From Desulfatirhabdium butyrativorans DSM 18734 (lineage in GTDB: Bacteria > Desulfobacterota > Desulfobacteria > Desulfobacterales > Desulfatirhabdiaceae), in the NCBI RefSeq assembly GCF_000429925.1, contig NZ_AUCU01000009.1, positions 1-64,000 on the forward strand: DNA of 64,000 nucleotides, read 5' to 3'. Each line of letters starts with the position of its first letter. The stretch's first letter is position 1. This document shows, one piece after another, positions 40,633 through 50,238 of the stretch. The notes under the pieces were generated by a model that did no database searches, was not told the origin of the DNA, and saw only the letters and a program-made list of their open reading frames with translations. The position numbers and the translations under genes were made by a program.

Positions 40633-42300
40633 GTGCAACGTGTGGATCACCGATTGTGCATCCATCACTGGTGCCGGATTTGCTGCATCGGTCTTTTCTG
40701 GATCATGCTGGCTGCGCCGTTGGTGGTGATGGGTGTGATGCCCGTAAAAACCGTATCGCAGAATGAAAACCGCAACCTTGCCGAATTTCCGAAACTCCAG
40801 GCGAATCGGTTGAATGCGTATTTCAGGGGGATCGAATCCTACTGGAACGATCACATCGGTTTCCGGGATGCGCTCACCTTCATCTACAACTACATCTTGT
40901 GGGCCGGTTTTGACCAATCCGGTTTTTCCTGGGTAACAGTGGGCAAATCGGGGTGGTTTTTTTTCGGAGGCGATCAATCCAATGAGGATGTGCTGGGCAA
41001 GGTGGTGTTGCGGGATGCGGACCTGAAGCAATGGGCCGGTGTCATTCAGGCCAAAAAGGACTGGTTTGACAGGCAGAACATCCGGTATGTGTTTGTTCTG
41101 GCTCCCAACAAGCAAAGCGTATACCCGGAATATCTGCCGGACTGGATGAGGCGGCATGCCGTTTCGGTCAGGCGGATCGACCGACTGGTGGAAGTGCTGC
41201 GAAAACATACCGATGTTGAAATCATCGATCTGCGGGACGCGCTCCTGCGGGAAAAAGATAGGGAGCCCGTTTTTTTCCGAACGGATTCGCACTGGAACTG
41301 GCAAGGGGCTTATGCCGCCTATCGGCAGGTCATCGACAGGCTTCACGACTGGTTCCCCGATATGGAGCCCTTGCCGAAGTCCCGAATGACCGAAATTGTC
41401 AGGGACTTTCGACACGGGGACCTGCGGATGGGATTGGATGGGGTGATTTGGGAAAAGGAAAGGGTGTGGTTGCCTGCGGAGCCTTGTTCCAAATGGAATG
41501 GAACGGCTTTTGACCGGTATCTGTATGAAAAGCGGTGCGGGACCGGTCGGACGCGGGCCATCGTTCTTCGGGATTCCTATATGGATTTTGTCGAGCCGTA
41601 TCTTTCGGAACATTTCGGAGACGTCGTCTATATCTGGAAACGCTGGGCCGAGGATTCCGGAACCGAACACCGGCTATACAAGGAATGGATCGAAAAGATG
41701 CGGCCGGATCTCGTCATCGAAGAGCGGGTCGAAAGACTGGTCGGACAGATTCCGGCAGTGACGATGGAACAGCGATTCGATTATGCCGATCCGGTTCTCG
41801 GTCATTGGGATGGCACCATCGGTTTCGACGGCATTGAACCCTATCACCAGGTTCGATTGGAACCCGAAAATGGAGGACTTCTGATATTTGCCACCGGAAA
41901 TGATCCCGGGGTGCGACTTCCCGAAATGGGGCAGAATACCGGCCCCCTGATCATCAGAATCGAGATCGAAAGCCCTGCGGATACGGTCCTGCAGATGTTT
42001 TATGCAACCGATGAAAAAAGCGGATACAGCGAAGCGAAAAGCCGGAAAATGTCACTCGAAAAAGGGGTAAACACGGTTTTTTTGTGTATTGAAGAGCCGG
42101 CAATCCAGGGGCAGTTGCGCCTGGACCCCGGATATGCCATTGGAACCTACCGCTTGCAATCGATAGAAATACGGAAGGATCAGGTTGCTTCCCTTTTGCA
42201 GGCGTATGACGCCGGGCGGATGAGTTCTCACGCTCGTTCGCAAATGGGAACCAGCAGACGACGCGTCGGCTCAACTATGGGTTCAGCCCATAACCCATAA
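40633..42300 (+). CDS. AlgX/AlgJ-like SGNH O-acetyltransferase, second copy, with C-terminal beta module
   Basis: A 555-residue paralogue of the previous gene. AGGAGG (40621-40626) sits directly before ATG 40627 but six bases before GTG 40633, so the GTG is the better start. The same SGNH signatures occur: ENRNLAEFPKL, DHIGFRDALTFIYNYIL, GKSGWFFFGG, FRTDSHWNWQGAY (D-x-H) and AIVLRDSYMDFVEPYLSE. The C-terminal module (GNDPGVRLPEMG to TYRLQSIEIRK) matches the first copy. The final 30 residues are low-complexity and partly derived from the CCATAACCTATAACC repeat at the gene end. Confidence 0.85.
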   Translation: MQRVDHRLCIHHWCRICCIGLFWIMLAAPLVVMGVMPVKTVSQNENRNLAEFPKLQANRLNAYFRGIESYWNDHIGFRDALTFIYNYILWAGFDQSGFSWVTVGKSGWFFFGGDQSNEDVLGKVVLRDADLKQWAGVIQAKKDWFDRQNIRYVFVLAPNKQSVYPEYLPDWMRRHAVSVRRIDRLVEVLRKHTDVEIIDLRDALLREKDREPVFFRTDSHWNWQGAYAAYRQVIDRLHDWFPDMEPLPKSRMTEIVRDFRHGDLRMGLDGVIWEKERVWLPAEPCSKWNGTAFDRYLYEKRCGTGRTRAIVLRDSYMDFVEPYLSEHFGDVVYIWKRWAEDSGTEHRLYKEWIEKMRPDLVIEERVERLVGQIPAVTMEQRFDYADPVLGHWDGTIGFDGIEPYHQVRLEPENGGLLIFATGNDPGVRLPEMGQNTGPLIIRIEIESPADTVLQMFYATDEKSGYSEAKSRKMSLEKGVNTVFLCIEEPAIQGQLRLDPGYAIGTYRLQSIEIRKDQVASLLQAYDAGRMSSHARSQMGTSRRRVGSTMGSAHNP

Positions 42301-42325
42301 CCTATAACCTATCGCCTATCGCCTC
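42279..42325. repeat. CCATAAC/CTATAAC/CTATCGC short tandem repeats
   Basis: Seven-base units CCCATAA, CCTATAA and CCTATCG run from inside the last codons of the AlgX-like gene across its stop into the gap before the MBOAT. They form the C-terminal tail of the protein. Confidence 0.6.
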
Positions 42326-42340
42326 TATGAGGATTCCTGT

Positions 42341-43780
42341 ATGAGCTTCAGCTCGATCATTTTTCTTTTCGGCTTTTTGCCGGTAGCGCTGCTGCTGTAT
42401 TTTATCAGTCCCGGCAGGGGCCGGAATACAGTCCTGCTGTTGCTGAGTCTCGTTTTCTATACCTGGGGCGAGGTCGAATATGTCTGGATTCTGGGCGTAT
42501 CGATCCTGGCCAATTATGTCGGGGGGCTTCTGGTCGATCGTTTCAGGAGCCGGATCGTTCTGGGGACGGCGATTGCAGCCAATATCGCTCTGCTCGGCGT
42601 CTTCAAATACGCCAATTTTCTGGTGGATTCCCTGAATGCCGTTTTGGGTTGGGCGCACATCCATCCAATCGCCATACCGGCAATGCACCTGCCGATCGGT
42701 ATTTCCTTCTATACGTTCAAGGCAATCTCCTACCTCATCGATGTTTACCGCCAGGAGGTTCCCGCCAACCGGGACCCATTTGATGTAGCGCTTTACATAT
42801 CGCTTTTCCCCAATTTGATGGCGGGCCCGATCGATCGTTACAAAGGCATTGCGGAGCGTATCCGGCAGCGAAGCGTTTCCCTGGAAGGCTTTTCCAACGG
42901 CGTTCAACGATTCATTGTCGGATTGGGGAAAAAGGTTCTGCTGGCAAGCACTCTGGCTGGCACGGTGGATAAAATTTATCAGATTCCGCAGCATGAATTG
43001 ACGTCGGTCCTGGCCTGGTTTGCGGCTGTCTGCTATACGTTACAAATTTATTTCGATTTTTCAGGATATACGGACATGGCTGTCGGACTGGGGCGGATGT
43101 TCGGATTCCGGTTGATGGAGAACTTCGAATTTCCCTACCGTTCGACCTCGATTCAGGAATTCTGGCGAAGATGGCATATTTCTCTGTCCACCTGGTTTCG
43201 GGATTATCTGTATATTCCGCTTGGGGGAAACCGAAAAGGAGAGATGCGAACGTATCTCAACCTGGCGGTCGTGTTCTTTTTGTGCGGGTTGTGGCACGGT
43301 GCCAACTGGACATTTGTGATCTGGGGCCTGTTCCATGGGCTTTTTCTCGTTCTGGAGCGGGCTGGATTGGCTTCGTGGCTTAAACGGACCTGGAAACCGA
43401 TTTCACATATCTATGCCATGCTGGTCGTGACCATCGGGTGGGTATTTTTCCGGGCCGAATCCCTGGGGAAAGCCACCGGCATGCTGAAGGCCATGTTCGG
43501 CGCGGCCCAGGGGGACGGTGTTTCCCAGCCCTTCGATTTTTTCTGGGATCGACACATCGGCTTTGTTTTGATATGCTCCATCGTCTTTTCCATGCCCATT
43601 TCGCAATGGTTACAGGATGGGAAACAGCGGCTGATGCAGGCGGGCGGGCCTCGAAAGAACACCATTTTGTTGAATGGATGGGAGATTGCAACTGTCTGCG
43701 GCCTGCTGCTGGTCATGATTGCATCCATGGCATCCCTCGCGGCCGGCGTGTATCAACCGTTCATCTATTTTAAGTTTTGA
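42341..43780 (+). CDS. AlgI-like MBOAT O-acyltransferase
   Basis: A 479-residue membrane-bound O-acyltransferase with about ten hydrophobic segments. The family's features are clear: LPIGISFYTFKAISYLIDVYR, FPNLMAGPIDRY, YFDFSGYTDMAVGLGRMFG, FEFPYRSTSIQEFWRRWHISLSTWFRDYLYIPLGGNRKG (shown here as FEFPYRSTS, FWRRWHISLS, YIPLGGNRKG) and the catalytic histidine in CGLWHGANW. It would pass acetyl groups across the membrane to the two AlgX/AlgJ-like proteins upstream, giving an O-acetylated polysaccharide. A short remnant of a second MBOAT head lies at 57949. Confidence 0.92.
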   Translation: MSFSSIIFLFGFLPVALLLYFISPGRGRNTVLLLLSLVFYTWGEVEYVWILGVSILANYVGGLLVDRFRSRIVLGTAIAANIALLGVFKYANFLVDSLNAVLGWAHIHPIAIPAMHLPIGISFYTFKAISYLIDVYRQEVPANRDPFDVALYISLFPNLMAGPIDRYKGIAERIRQRSVSLEGFSNGVQRFIVGLGKKVLLASTLAGTVDKIYQIPQHELTSVLAWFAAVCYTLQIYFDFSGYTDMAVGLGRMFGFRLMENFEFPYRSTSIQEFWRRWHISLSTWFRDYLYIPLGGNRKGEMRTYLNLAVVFFLCGLWHGANWTFVIWGLFHGLFLVLERAGLASWLKRTWKPISHIYAMLVVTIGWVFFRAESLGKATGMLKAMFGAAQGDGVSQPFDFFWDRHIGFVLICSIVFSMPISQWLQDGKQRLMQAGGPRKNTILLNGWEIATVCGLLLVMIASMASLAAGVYQPFIYFKF

Positions 43781-43866
43781 CGGCATCTCCAAACGCCACC
43801 AGCCCGGTAGGATTTCGCATTTGGCGGGATGTGGCCATCCTTGGTTCGACGCGTTGCTTTATCTGG

Positions 43867-43886
43867 ATTCCGGCTTTCGCCGGAAT
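43867..43886. repeat. Short palindrome ATTCCGGCTTTCGCCGGAAT
   Basis: A perfect 8-base stem with TTTC loop, continued by GACG, belongs to a widely dispersed proteobacterial intergenic palindrome (Neisseria dRS3-like). A diverged relative (ATTAGCCGGAATGACGGG) is near 59787-59803. It lies in the 43781-43946 gap, in which I see no other feature. Confidence 0.7.
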
Positions 43887-43946
43887 GACGACCGAAAACC
43901 TGTTCGATATTTTGGCTTGTGGGCGAAATTCCGCCTCAGGAACGTC

Positions 43947-46900
43947 ATGATCCATACTTCCGAAAAACCCTGTTCCATCACCGTCGTCATTCCCTGCTAC
44001 AACCAGGGGAAATATCTTGCTGAATCGATTGGCTCCGTTCTATCCCAGACCATCGATGATGTGGAAATCCTCATCGTCAACGACGGCTCGACCGATCCAG
44101 AAACGATCGAAGTCCTGAATACCCTTGCCTACCCGAAAACCCGGCTCATCCACACGACCAACCAGGGGCTGGCTGCGGCGCGCAACAACGGGATTCGTGA
44201 GGCGAAGGGTCGCTACATTCTGCCGCTCGATGCCGACGACCGGATCGGTCCGACCTATCTCGAGCAGGCCGTTCGAATTCTCGATGAAAATCCGGGAATC
44301 GGCATCGTTTACTGCAGGGCGGCTTTTTTCGGAGCTGTCGAAAAGCCCTGGAATCTTCCGGAATTTTCGCTCTCGGAGATGCTGATCGACAACATCCTTT
44401 TCTGCTCCTGTGTCTTTCGAAAGGCCGACTGGGAACTGGTAGGCGGCTACCGGACGGACATGATCTACGGATGGGAGGATTACGATTTCTGGCTGTCCCT
44501 GATCGAGCGGGGGCGGCTCGTCCATCGCATCCCCGAAGAGCTCTTTTTCTACCGGATCAGCCCGGAGTCGATGCTTCGAACGAAAACCCGTGAACAGAAA
44601 ATCGAGATGTATGAGCGGGTGTTTCATCACCATCGGGAATTTTTCGAACGCAACATCCGCCTGTGGATCGATCGGCTGATCGATATTCCCGTGGATCGTA
44701 CCCGCAAATGGATGGCCCAGGTCTATGTGGATACCGGCATGGGGTTTAATGAAAAGCAGACGGTTGTGGCCTATGTCGGAGGGGATGAACGAAACCTCGA
44801 ATTTGATCTGAGCCGGTTTGATCGGATTCAGGGCATCCGGATCGATCCGGTGAACAGCCCAGCCGTGGTTTGCCTGTATCGGATTGTGCTGAAGGATGCT
44901 TCGGGGCGGGAGCAGACCGCATCCATCCGGTCTCACAACGCATTGCTGGAAGAAGACGGCCATTTCGTGTTCACATCGACAGATCCGCACTGGATCATCG
45001 AGGGTATCGATGGCCCTGCCCGGTCGATTCGGGTCGAACTTGATTTCCTGGCGATTGGTAACGAGGCGTTCGACCGCTTGTTGCACCATCAGAATGTACG
45101 GATCGCCGAGCTGCAGCAGACGTTGCATGAGAAATCCATTCTGGTTTCTCAGCAGCGCGACCGGCTGGTTCATCTGGAAACCGTTCTTCAGGACAAGGAC
45201 CGTGCCATCCAGGACAAGGACCGTGCCATCCAGGACAAGGACCGACATATTCGCAACATCGAGTTTTCGTTGAACCGTATCAAGGGCTCATTGATCTGGC
45301 GAACGGCCGATTTCTGCCGAAAATGGATGGTTTTCTTTCCGATCGATCTTGCCCGGAAATCGTTCAAGGCTGCCGATATCCTGCGAAGAGAGGGAATGCG
45401 GGGGCTTTTCCACCATCTGTGGCTGCATCTGACCAAGGCCGATCGGCAGCAGGCCGAAGAGCAGCCGGCGGTTGTGGGGATCGGTCTTACCCAGGCGGAT
45501 TATGAAGCTTGGATGGCGACCCGTCGCTTGAGCGACGACCGTCGGAACGAGATACGTCGTCAGATTGCCGCAATGCCTGTGAAACCGAAAATCAGCGTCA
45601 TCGTTCCGGTGTATGAGGTCGATGGCATCTGGCTGGAGAAGGCCATCCAATCGGTTGTGGATCAGGTGTACGACAACTGGGAGCTTTGCCTTGCCGACGA
45701 TGCTTCCCCGTCCGGGCATATTCGGGAAATTCTTCAGAAATGGGCGGATCGGGAACCCCGTATCCGGGTGCACTTTCTCACCCGAAACCGGGGGATTGCC
45801 CTTGCATCCAATGCGGCTGCTCAGATGGCGACCGGCGACTTCATCGGTTTCCTGGATCACGACGACACCCTTTCACCGGATGCCCTCTTCGAAGTGGCAT
45901 CGGTGCTGCAGCAGCATCCGCAAGTCGATCTGGTCTACAGCGACGAGGACAAGATGGACCTCGATGACCGCCGGATCGAGCCCTTTTTCAAGCCGGACTA
46001 TTCTCCGGATCTTCTCTTATCTCAGAATTACATCTGCCATTTCACCGTCGTTCGAAAAACCCTCTTCGATACCGTTGGCGGTTTCCGCGACGGGTTCAAC
46101 GGCTCTCAGGACCATGATCTCATCCTGCGGATCCTCGAGAAAACGGATCAGGTAGCCCACATTCCCAACATCCTGTATCATTGGCGAAAAATACCCGGAT
46201 CGACGGCAGCCGTCTATGATGCGAAGTCCTATGCCTGGGAAGCAGGCAGAAAAGCCATCGAGCAGACACTGAAGGCAAGAGGTGTCGAGGCTTCTGTGTT
46301 CTGTGGAAGATGGCAGGGAAGCTATCGGGTGAAACGACGAATTTCCGGTCAGCCTCTTGTTAGCATCCTGATTCCCTTTCGGGATCGGGCCGATCTTCTC
46401 GAAACATGCATCCTCTCCGTACTCGAAAAATCGAGCTGGCCGGCTTTCGAGATCATCGGCATCGACAACGGAAGCTCGGCACCTGAGACAGCGAAGCTCA
46501 TGCAGCGACTGGCCGATATGGACGCCCGGGTGACATTTCTTCCGTATCGAGAGCTGTTCAATTATTCCGCCATCAACAATTTCGCTGTTTCCCAGGCGAA
46601 GGGGGAACATGTCGTTCTGATGAACAGCGACATCGAAATCATCACCCCTTCTTGGATCGAGGCCCTGCTCGAGCACAGCCAGCGTCCGGAAGTCGGAGCC
46701 GTCGGAGCCAAGCTGTATTATCCCGACGGCCGGATTCAACATGCCGGAATCGTTGTCGGTATGTTCGGAAATGCCGGACATCCCCACCGCTTCTTCCAGC
46801 CGGATGACAACGGTTATTACGCCAGACCTCATGTCATCCACAACGTGAGCGCTGTTACCGCAGCCTTGATGATGGTGAAAAAATCCCTGTACGAAAGCGT

Positions 46901-47195
46901 CGGCGGTCTCGATGCGGCGCATTTGGGGATCGCTTACAATGACGTGGATTTTTGTCTCAAGCTTCGGCAGAAAGGTCTGCTCAACGTCTTTACGCCGTAT
47001 TGCGAGGCCATTCATCACGAATCCGCATCGCGTGGGTATGAATCTACATCGGAAAAGCGAGAGCGTTTCGAGCGGGAGCGGCAGCTGTTCGAAAGCCGAT
47101 GGGCTGGGGTCATCGATGCCGGAGACCCCTATTACAATGTGAATCTCAGTCTGAAATCCGAGGATTTCGCCATCCGGCTGGAGCGGGAACCATGA
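43947..47195 (+). CDS. Triple-domain GT2 glycosyltransferase
   Basis: A 1082-residue protein from ATG 43947 (AGGA upstream). Three GT-A domains are visible. Domain 1 (residues 10-230) has ITVVIPCYNQGKYLAESIG, ILIVNDGSTDP and LPLDADDRIGP. Domain 2 (from about 545) has ISVIVPVYEVDGIWLEKAI, LADDASPSG and GFLDHDDTLSPDAL. Domain 3 (from about 800) has VSILIPFRDRADLLETCI, GIDNGSSAPE and VVLMNSDIEIITP, ending NDVDFCLKLRQKG. Between domains 1 and 2 lie a lipid/glycan-locus beta region (DLSRFDRIQGIRIDP, FTSTDPHWIIEG) and a short coiled coil made of a 21-base tandem repeat (KDRAIQD, 45190-45250). It may act as a chain polymerase-like transferase. Confidence 0.88.
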   Translation: MIHTSEKPCSITVVIPCYNQGKYLAESIGSVLSQTIDDVEILIVNDGSTDPETIEVLNTLAYPKTRLIHTTNQGLAAARNNGIREAKGRYILPLDADDRIGPTYLEQAVRILDENPGIGIVYCRAAFFGAVEKPWNLPEFSLSEMLIDNILFCSCVFRKADWELVGGYRTDMIYGWEDYDFWLSLIERGRLVHRIPEELFFYRISPESMLRTKTREQKIEMYERVFHHHREFFERNIRLWIDRLIDIPVDRTRKWMAQVYVDTGMGFNEKQTVVAYVGGDERNLEFDLSRFDRIQGIRIDPVNSPAVVCLYRIVLKDASGREQTASIRSHNALLEEDGHFVFTSTDPHWIIEGIDGPARSIRVELDFLAIGNEAFDRLLHHQNVRIAELQQTLHEKSILVSQQRDRLVHLETVLQDKDRAIQDKDRAIQDKDRHIRNIEFSLNRIKGSLIWRTADFCRKWMVFFPIDLARKSFKAADILRREGMRGLFHHLWLHLTKADRQQAEEQPAVVGIGLTQADYEAWMATRRLSDDRRNEIRRQIAAMPVKPKISVIVPVYEVDGIWLEKAIQSVVDQVYDNWELCLADDASPSGHIREILQKWADREPRIRVHFLTRNRGIALASNAAAQMATGDFIGFLDHDDTLSPDALFEVASVLQQHPQVDLVYSDEDKMDLDDRRIEPFFKPDYSPDLLLSQNYICHFTVVRKTLFDTVGGFRDGFNGSQDHDLILRILEKTDQVAHIPNILYHWRKIPGSTAAVYDAKSYAWEAGRKAIEQTLKARGVEASVFCGRWQGSYRVKRRISGQPLVSILIPFRDRADLLETCILSVLEKSSWPAFEIIGIDNGSSAPETAKLMQRLADMDARVTFLPYRELFNYSAINNFAVSQAKGEHVVLMNSDIEIITPSWIEALLEHSQRPEVGAVGAKLYYPDGRIQHAGIVVGMFGNAGHPHRFFQPDDNGYYARPHVIHNVSAVTAALMMVKKSLYESVGGLDAAHLGIAYNDVDFCLKLRQKGLLNVFTPYCEAIHHESASRGYESTSEKRERFERERQLFESRWAGVIDAGDPYYNVNLSLKSEDFAIRLEREP

Positions 47196-48934
47196 AGCGA
47201 AATCTTGAAGCGCTTCGGCATACGGACTTCGACCTGGTCATTGTCGGAGGGGGAATTACCGGGGCTTGCCTGTGCCATGATGCCGCTCTGCGCGGCTGGC
47301 GGGTAGCGCTGCTGGAAAAAGGGGATTTCGGCGGATTCACGTCATCGGCATCCTCTAAGCTCATTCACGGAGGTATCCGGTATTTGCCCACAGGTCAGTT
47401 CTGGAAAGTGCGGGAGTCCTCGGAGGAAAGGGCTTTTTTCCACAATATCGCCCCGCACGCGACCCGAACCATTCCTTTTATCGTTCCGACCTTCGTGAGC
47501 GGCTGGATGAAAGGGCGGGCGGCCATGTTGGCCGGCCTGACCTTGTACGAGTGGATCGGCCTTGGATTGAACGACAGGATTCGGGATCCGGGCAAAAAGG
47601 TTCCGGTAAGCCGTTTCATCGGCCGAAACGAGCTGGTACGCCGCTTTCCGCTCCTTCATCGCTTGGACGGGTTGAGCGGAGCCTACATCCTGTATGAATC
47701 CCATATGGTCAGTTCGGAGCGGATGACGCTGGCGTTCGTCAAGAGCGCCTGTCGCAATGAAGCCGTTGCCGCCAACTACCTGCAGGTGACCGATTTCCTT
47801 CGCCTGCGCGACAAAACGGTCGTGGGGGTTGTGGCCGAGGACCGGTTCAGCGGGGAGCGGATCGAAGTACGGGGGCGGGTTGTCGTGAACGCGGCAGGTC
47901 CTCATATTCCGATACTGAACGATCTGCTGCCGGAATTGCGGCTCAAGAAGCGGCCTGCCGGGTATTCCAAGGGCGTGCATCTGGTGACCCGCCAAATTCT
48001 TCCCGATCATGCACTGACCTTGACGACCCGAAAGAAAATTCAAGGAGTCCTTACAAGAGGCGGAAGGCATGTTTTCATCATTCCGTGGCGCCACCGCTCT
48101 CTGATCGGCACGACGGATGTCCCTTTTTCTGGAAACCTGGACGATGTCCGGGTGACGGAAAGCGATATTCTCGACTTCATGGAAGATCTCAACGCCTGCC
48201 TGCCGGGGCTGAATTTGTGCCTCGAAGACGTTCACTACGCCTGGGCAGGCCTCTATCCTCTGCTCGTTCGGGAAATCAAACCCGATACCTATCAGGGAAC
48301 CGGCGAATATCAGATTGTGGATCACGAGAAGCAGGACGGTATCCCAGGAATCTGGACGGTTTTCGGCGCCAAGTATACGACAGCAAGACGGGTGACGGAA
48401 AAGGCGGCGGATCGAATCGCCGGGAAGCTGGGATGGGGGAGCCGCTGTCGGCCGACTCGTCACGCCCCCCTGGAAGGGGGCGCCATTCGGTGCGTGGAAA
48501 CGTATCGAAGGGATCTCCTGAACCGGTATGCGGGGCAGGTGGATGCCGAAGTGCTGGATCATCTGCTCTTCCTGTATGGAACGGAAACGGAAACATTGAT
48601 TCGTTATGGGATCGAAGAGAAGTCGCTCTTGGAGCCGATTTCACCGGATTTCCCGTCCATCCGCGCCCAGGTCGTCCATGCCGTCCGCTGCGAGATGGCC
48701 ATGACCCTTTCGGATGTGTTGTTCCGAAGAACCGATATAGCCACTGCGGGATATCCTGGACGCCAAACAGTCATTGATGTCGCCGAAGGGGTGGGTCGAT
48801 GCCTGGGTTGGGATGAAGGGCGCAAGGCGGTCGAAATAGAAGAAGTCGAACAGGCCTATGCAGTGATTCGCACCGTTCAGGGCAAAGGGGGAAGCCGCAG
48901 CCGTATCGGTGGTATGAGCGAGGAGGAAAGGTGA
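47192..48934 (+). CDS. FAD-dependent glycerol-3-phosphate dehydrogenase-like oxidoreductase (GlpD family)
   Basis: A 580-residue protein starting with an ATGA overlap to the GT2. The FAD-binding motif LVIVGGGITGACLCHDAALRG is at residues 16-36 (GxGxxG), followed by SSASSKLIHGGIRYL and VVNAAGPH, all hallmarks of GlpD. The region IIPWRHRSLIGTTDVPF and the C-terminal DUF-type domain also match. GlpD converts glycerol-3-phosphate to dihydroxyacetone phosphate at the membrane. In a glycan operon this is unexpected; it could supply or recycle a glycerol-phosphate-derived substituent, or oxidise another polyol phosphate. The stop overlaps the next start (GTGA). Confidence 0.85.
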   Translation: MKRNLEALRHTDFDLVIVGGGITGACLCHDAALRGWRVALLEKGDFGGFTSSASSKLIHGGIRYLPTGQFWKVRESSEERAFFHNIAPHATRTIPFIVPTFVSGWMKGRAAMLAGLTLYEWIGLGLNDRIRDPGKKVPVSRFIGRNELVRRFPLLHRLDGLSGAYILYESHMVSSERMTLAFVKSACRNEAVAANYLQVTDFLRLRDKTVVGVVAEDRFSGERIEVRGRVVVNAAGPHIPILNDLLPELRLKKRPAGYSKGVHLVTRQILPDHALTLTTRKKIQGVLTRGGRHVFIIPWRHRSLIGTTDVPFSGNLDDVRVTESDILDFMEDLNACLPGLNLCLEDVHYAWAGLYPLLVREIKPDTYQGTGEYQIVDHEKQDGIPGIWTVFGAKYTTARRVTEKAADRIAGKLGWGSRCRPTRHAPLEGGAIRCVETYRRDLLNRYAGQVDAEVLDHLLFLYGTETETLIRYGIEEKSLLEPISPDFPSIRAQVVHAVRCEMAMTLSDVLFRRTDIATAGYPGRQTVIDVAEGVGRCLGWDEGRKAVEIEEVEQAYAVIRTVQGKGGSRSRIGGMSEEER

Positions 48935-50238
48935 AACCTCTCCGAACGGTTGTGTCCCGAATGGCCGATGCGATGCGGAGCCATCCGAAGCTCTCGAGGA
49001 TGCTGCTGGCGGGTCTTTTGTTGCGGCTTCTGATCATGCCGTTTTTTGCGCATGTCGATTTTCTGAGCGAATATGCGCGGATTTTCGCCAGCCTCCGTCA
49101 GGGGAATCCCTTTCTGTATCCGTCCCGCCCGATCCTTACCCTGATCGAGCTGTTGTTTCTGAAACTGACGATTCCTCTTCTTCCCGAGCATGGCGAGATC
49201 CTGCTGCTGCGCAACGCCATGCAACCGACGGCAGGCCTTTCGGATTATTTTCTCTTCGTGAGTGATCCGGGCATCTACCGAACGCTGTTTCTGCTCAAAA
49301 TTCCCTATCTCCTCTTCGATATGGGGACGGCGCTCGTCTTGTTCCGGATGCTTTCCGGAAGCCGGTACCAGTGGACAGCGTTGCGGCTTTGGTGGTTCAA
49401 TCCGGTGACCATCTATGCTTTCTATATTTTCGGGCGCTACGAATCCATTGCACTGTTTTTCATCGCCCTGACCCTGGCCGCACTCCAGCAGGAAAAACGA
49501 ATCGCTGCGGCCGTCGCTTTCGGGCTTGCGATGAACTGTCGGGAAATCGTGTTCATGTACGCACCGTTGTTCATCCTGTCGTTATGGAGCGGATCGCTTC
49601 AGAAAAAGGACGTTCGTTCGCTGATCGTACCGCTTGGGATCGTGATCGGATTCATTGGATTGTCCGTCGGGATTCGCCATTTTTTCGGCAGCCACTCCCC
49701 CCTGTCTGAGGCTGGAAGAAGTGAAGCCGATTTTGGATTTGCCTTGTTCGGGATGCAGCATGGATGGCTGCTGCCGTTTTTCCTGTGGTACGGCATGGTG
49801 GGCATCTGGCTGTTTGAAACCCGCCAGCGCAATCCGATGATCCGATTCGGTGTGTCGGTCAATGCGGCGCTGATCGGATTTTTTCTGTTCGTAACCCACA
49901 GTGCCCATTATCCTTCCTGGATGATGGTTTTTCCGGCGGCATTGATGGCTGCCGGATGCAGGCCGGTCAGGGCGATTGTGTTGTTTTCGGCAGCCTGGTT
50001 CCTGTACTGGATGTTTCATACCGATGCAGGGGTGTTCACCCTGTTTCTGGCATCTCCGCTGACCGTCAACTTCTTCGGATGGGAAACCCTTCCGCAACGT
50101 TATGCCGAATGGATCGGAGACGCCCGCCTCCTTTCTCTGGACAGGCTGCAAGTGATCGTACACAATATCTATGCCTCCTGCCTCCTGTATTGGGCATGGA
50201 AAATTCTGCGAACGGATACCTATGACCCTGTTTCGTAA
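48931..50238 (+). CDS. Polytopic membrane protein, GT-C-like (copy 1)
   Basis: A 435-residue membrane protein with about ten helices, GTG start 48931 after GAGGAGGAAAG. Diagnostic stretches are LIMPFFAHVDFLSEYARIFASLRQGNPF near the N-terminus, FVSDPGIYRTLFLLKIPYLLFDMGTA, and WWFNPVTIYAFYIFGRYESIALFFIALTLAALQQEKRIAAAVAFGLAMNCREI (given in parts: NPVTIYAFYIFGRYES, GLAMNCREI), reminiscent of GT-C/DUF2029-type mannosyltransferases. A clear paralogue with the same segments is at 58379. It overlaps the envelope beta-module gene by 17 bases, a pairing repeated in the second copy. Confidence 0.7.
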   Translation: MKPLRTVVSRMADAMRSHPKLSRMLLAGLLLRLLIMPFFAHVDFLSEYARIFASLRQGNPFLYPSRPILTLIELLFLKLTIPLLPEHGEILLLRNAMQPTAGLSDYFLFVSDPGIYRTLFLLKIPYLLFDMGTALVLFRMLSGSRYQWTALRLWWFNPVTIYAFYIFGRYESIALFFIALTLAALQQEKRIAAAVAFGLAMNCREIVFMYAPLFILSLWSGSLQKKDVRSLIVPLGIVIGFIGLSVGIRHFFGSHSPLSEAGRSEADFGFALFGMQHGWLLPFFLWYGMVGIWLFETRQRNPMIRFGVSVNAALIGFFLFVTHSAHYPSWMMVFPAALMAAGCRPVRAIVLFSAAWFLYWMFHTDAGVFTLFLASPLTVNFFGWETLPQRYAEWIGDARLLSLDRLQVIVHNIYASCLLYWAWKILRTDTYDPVS

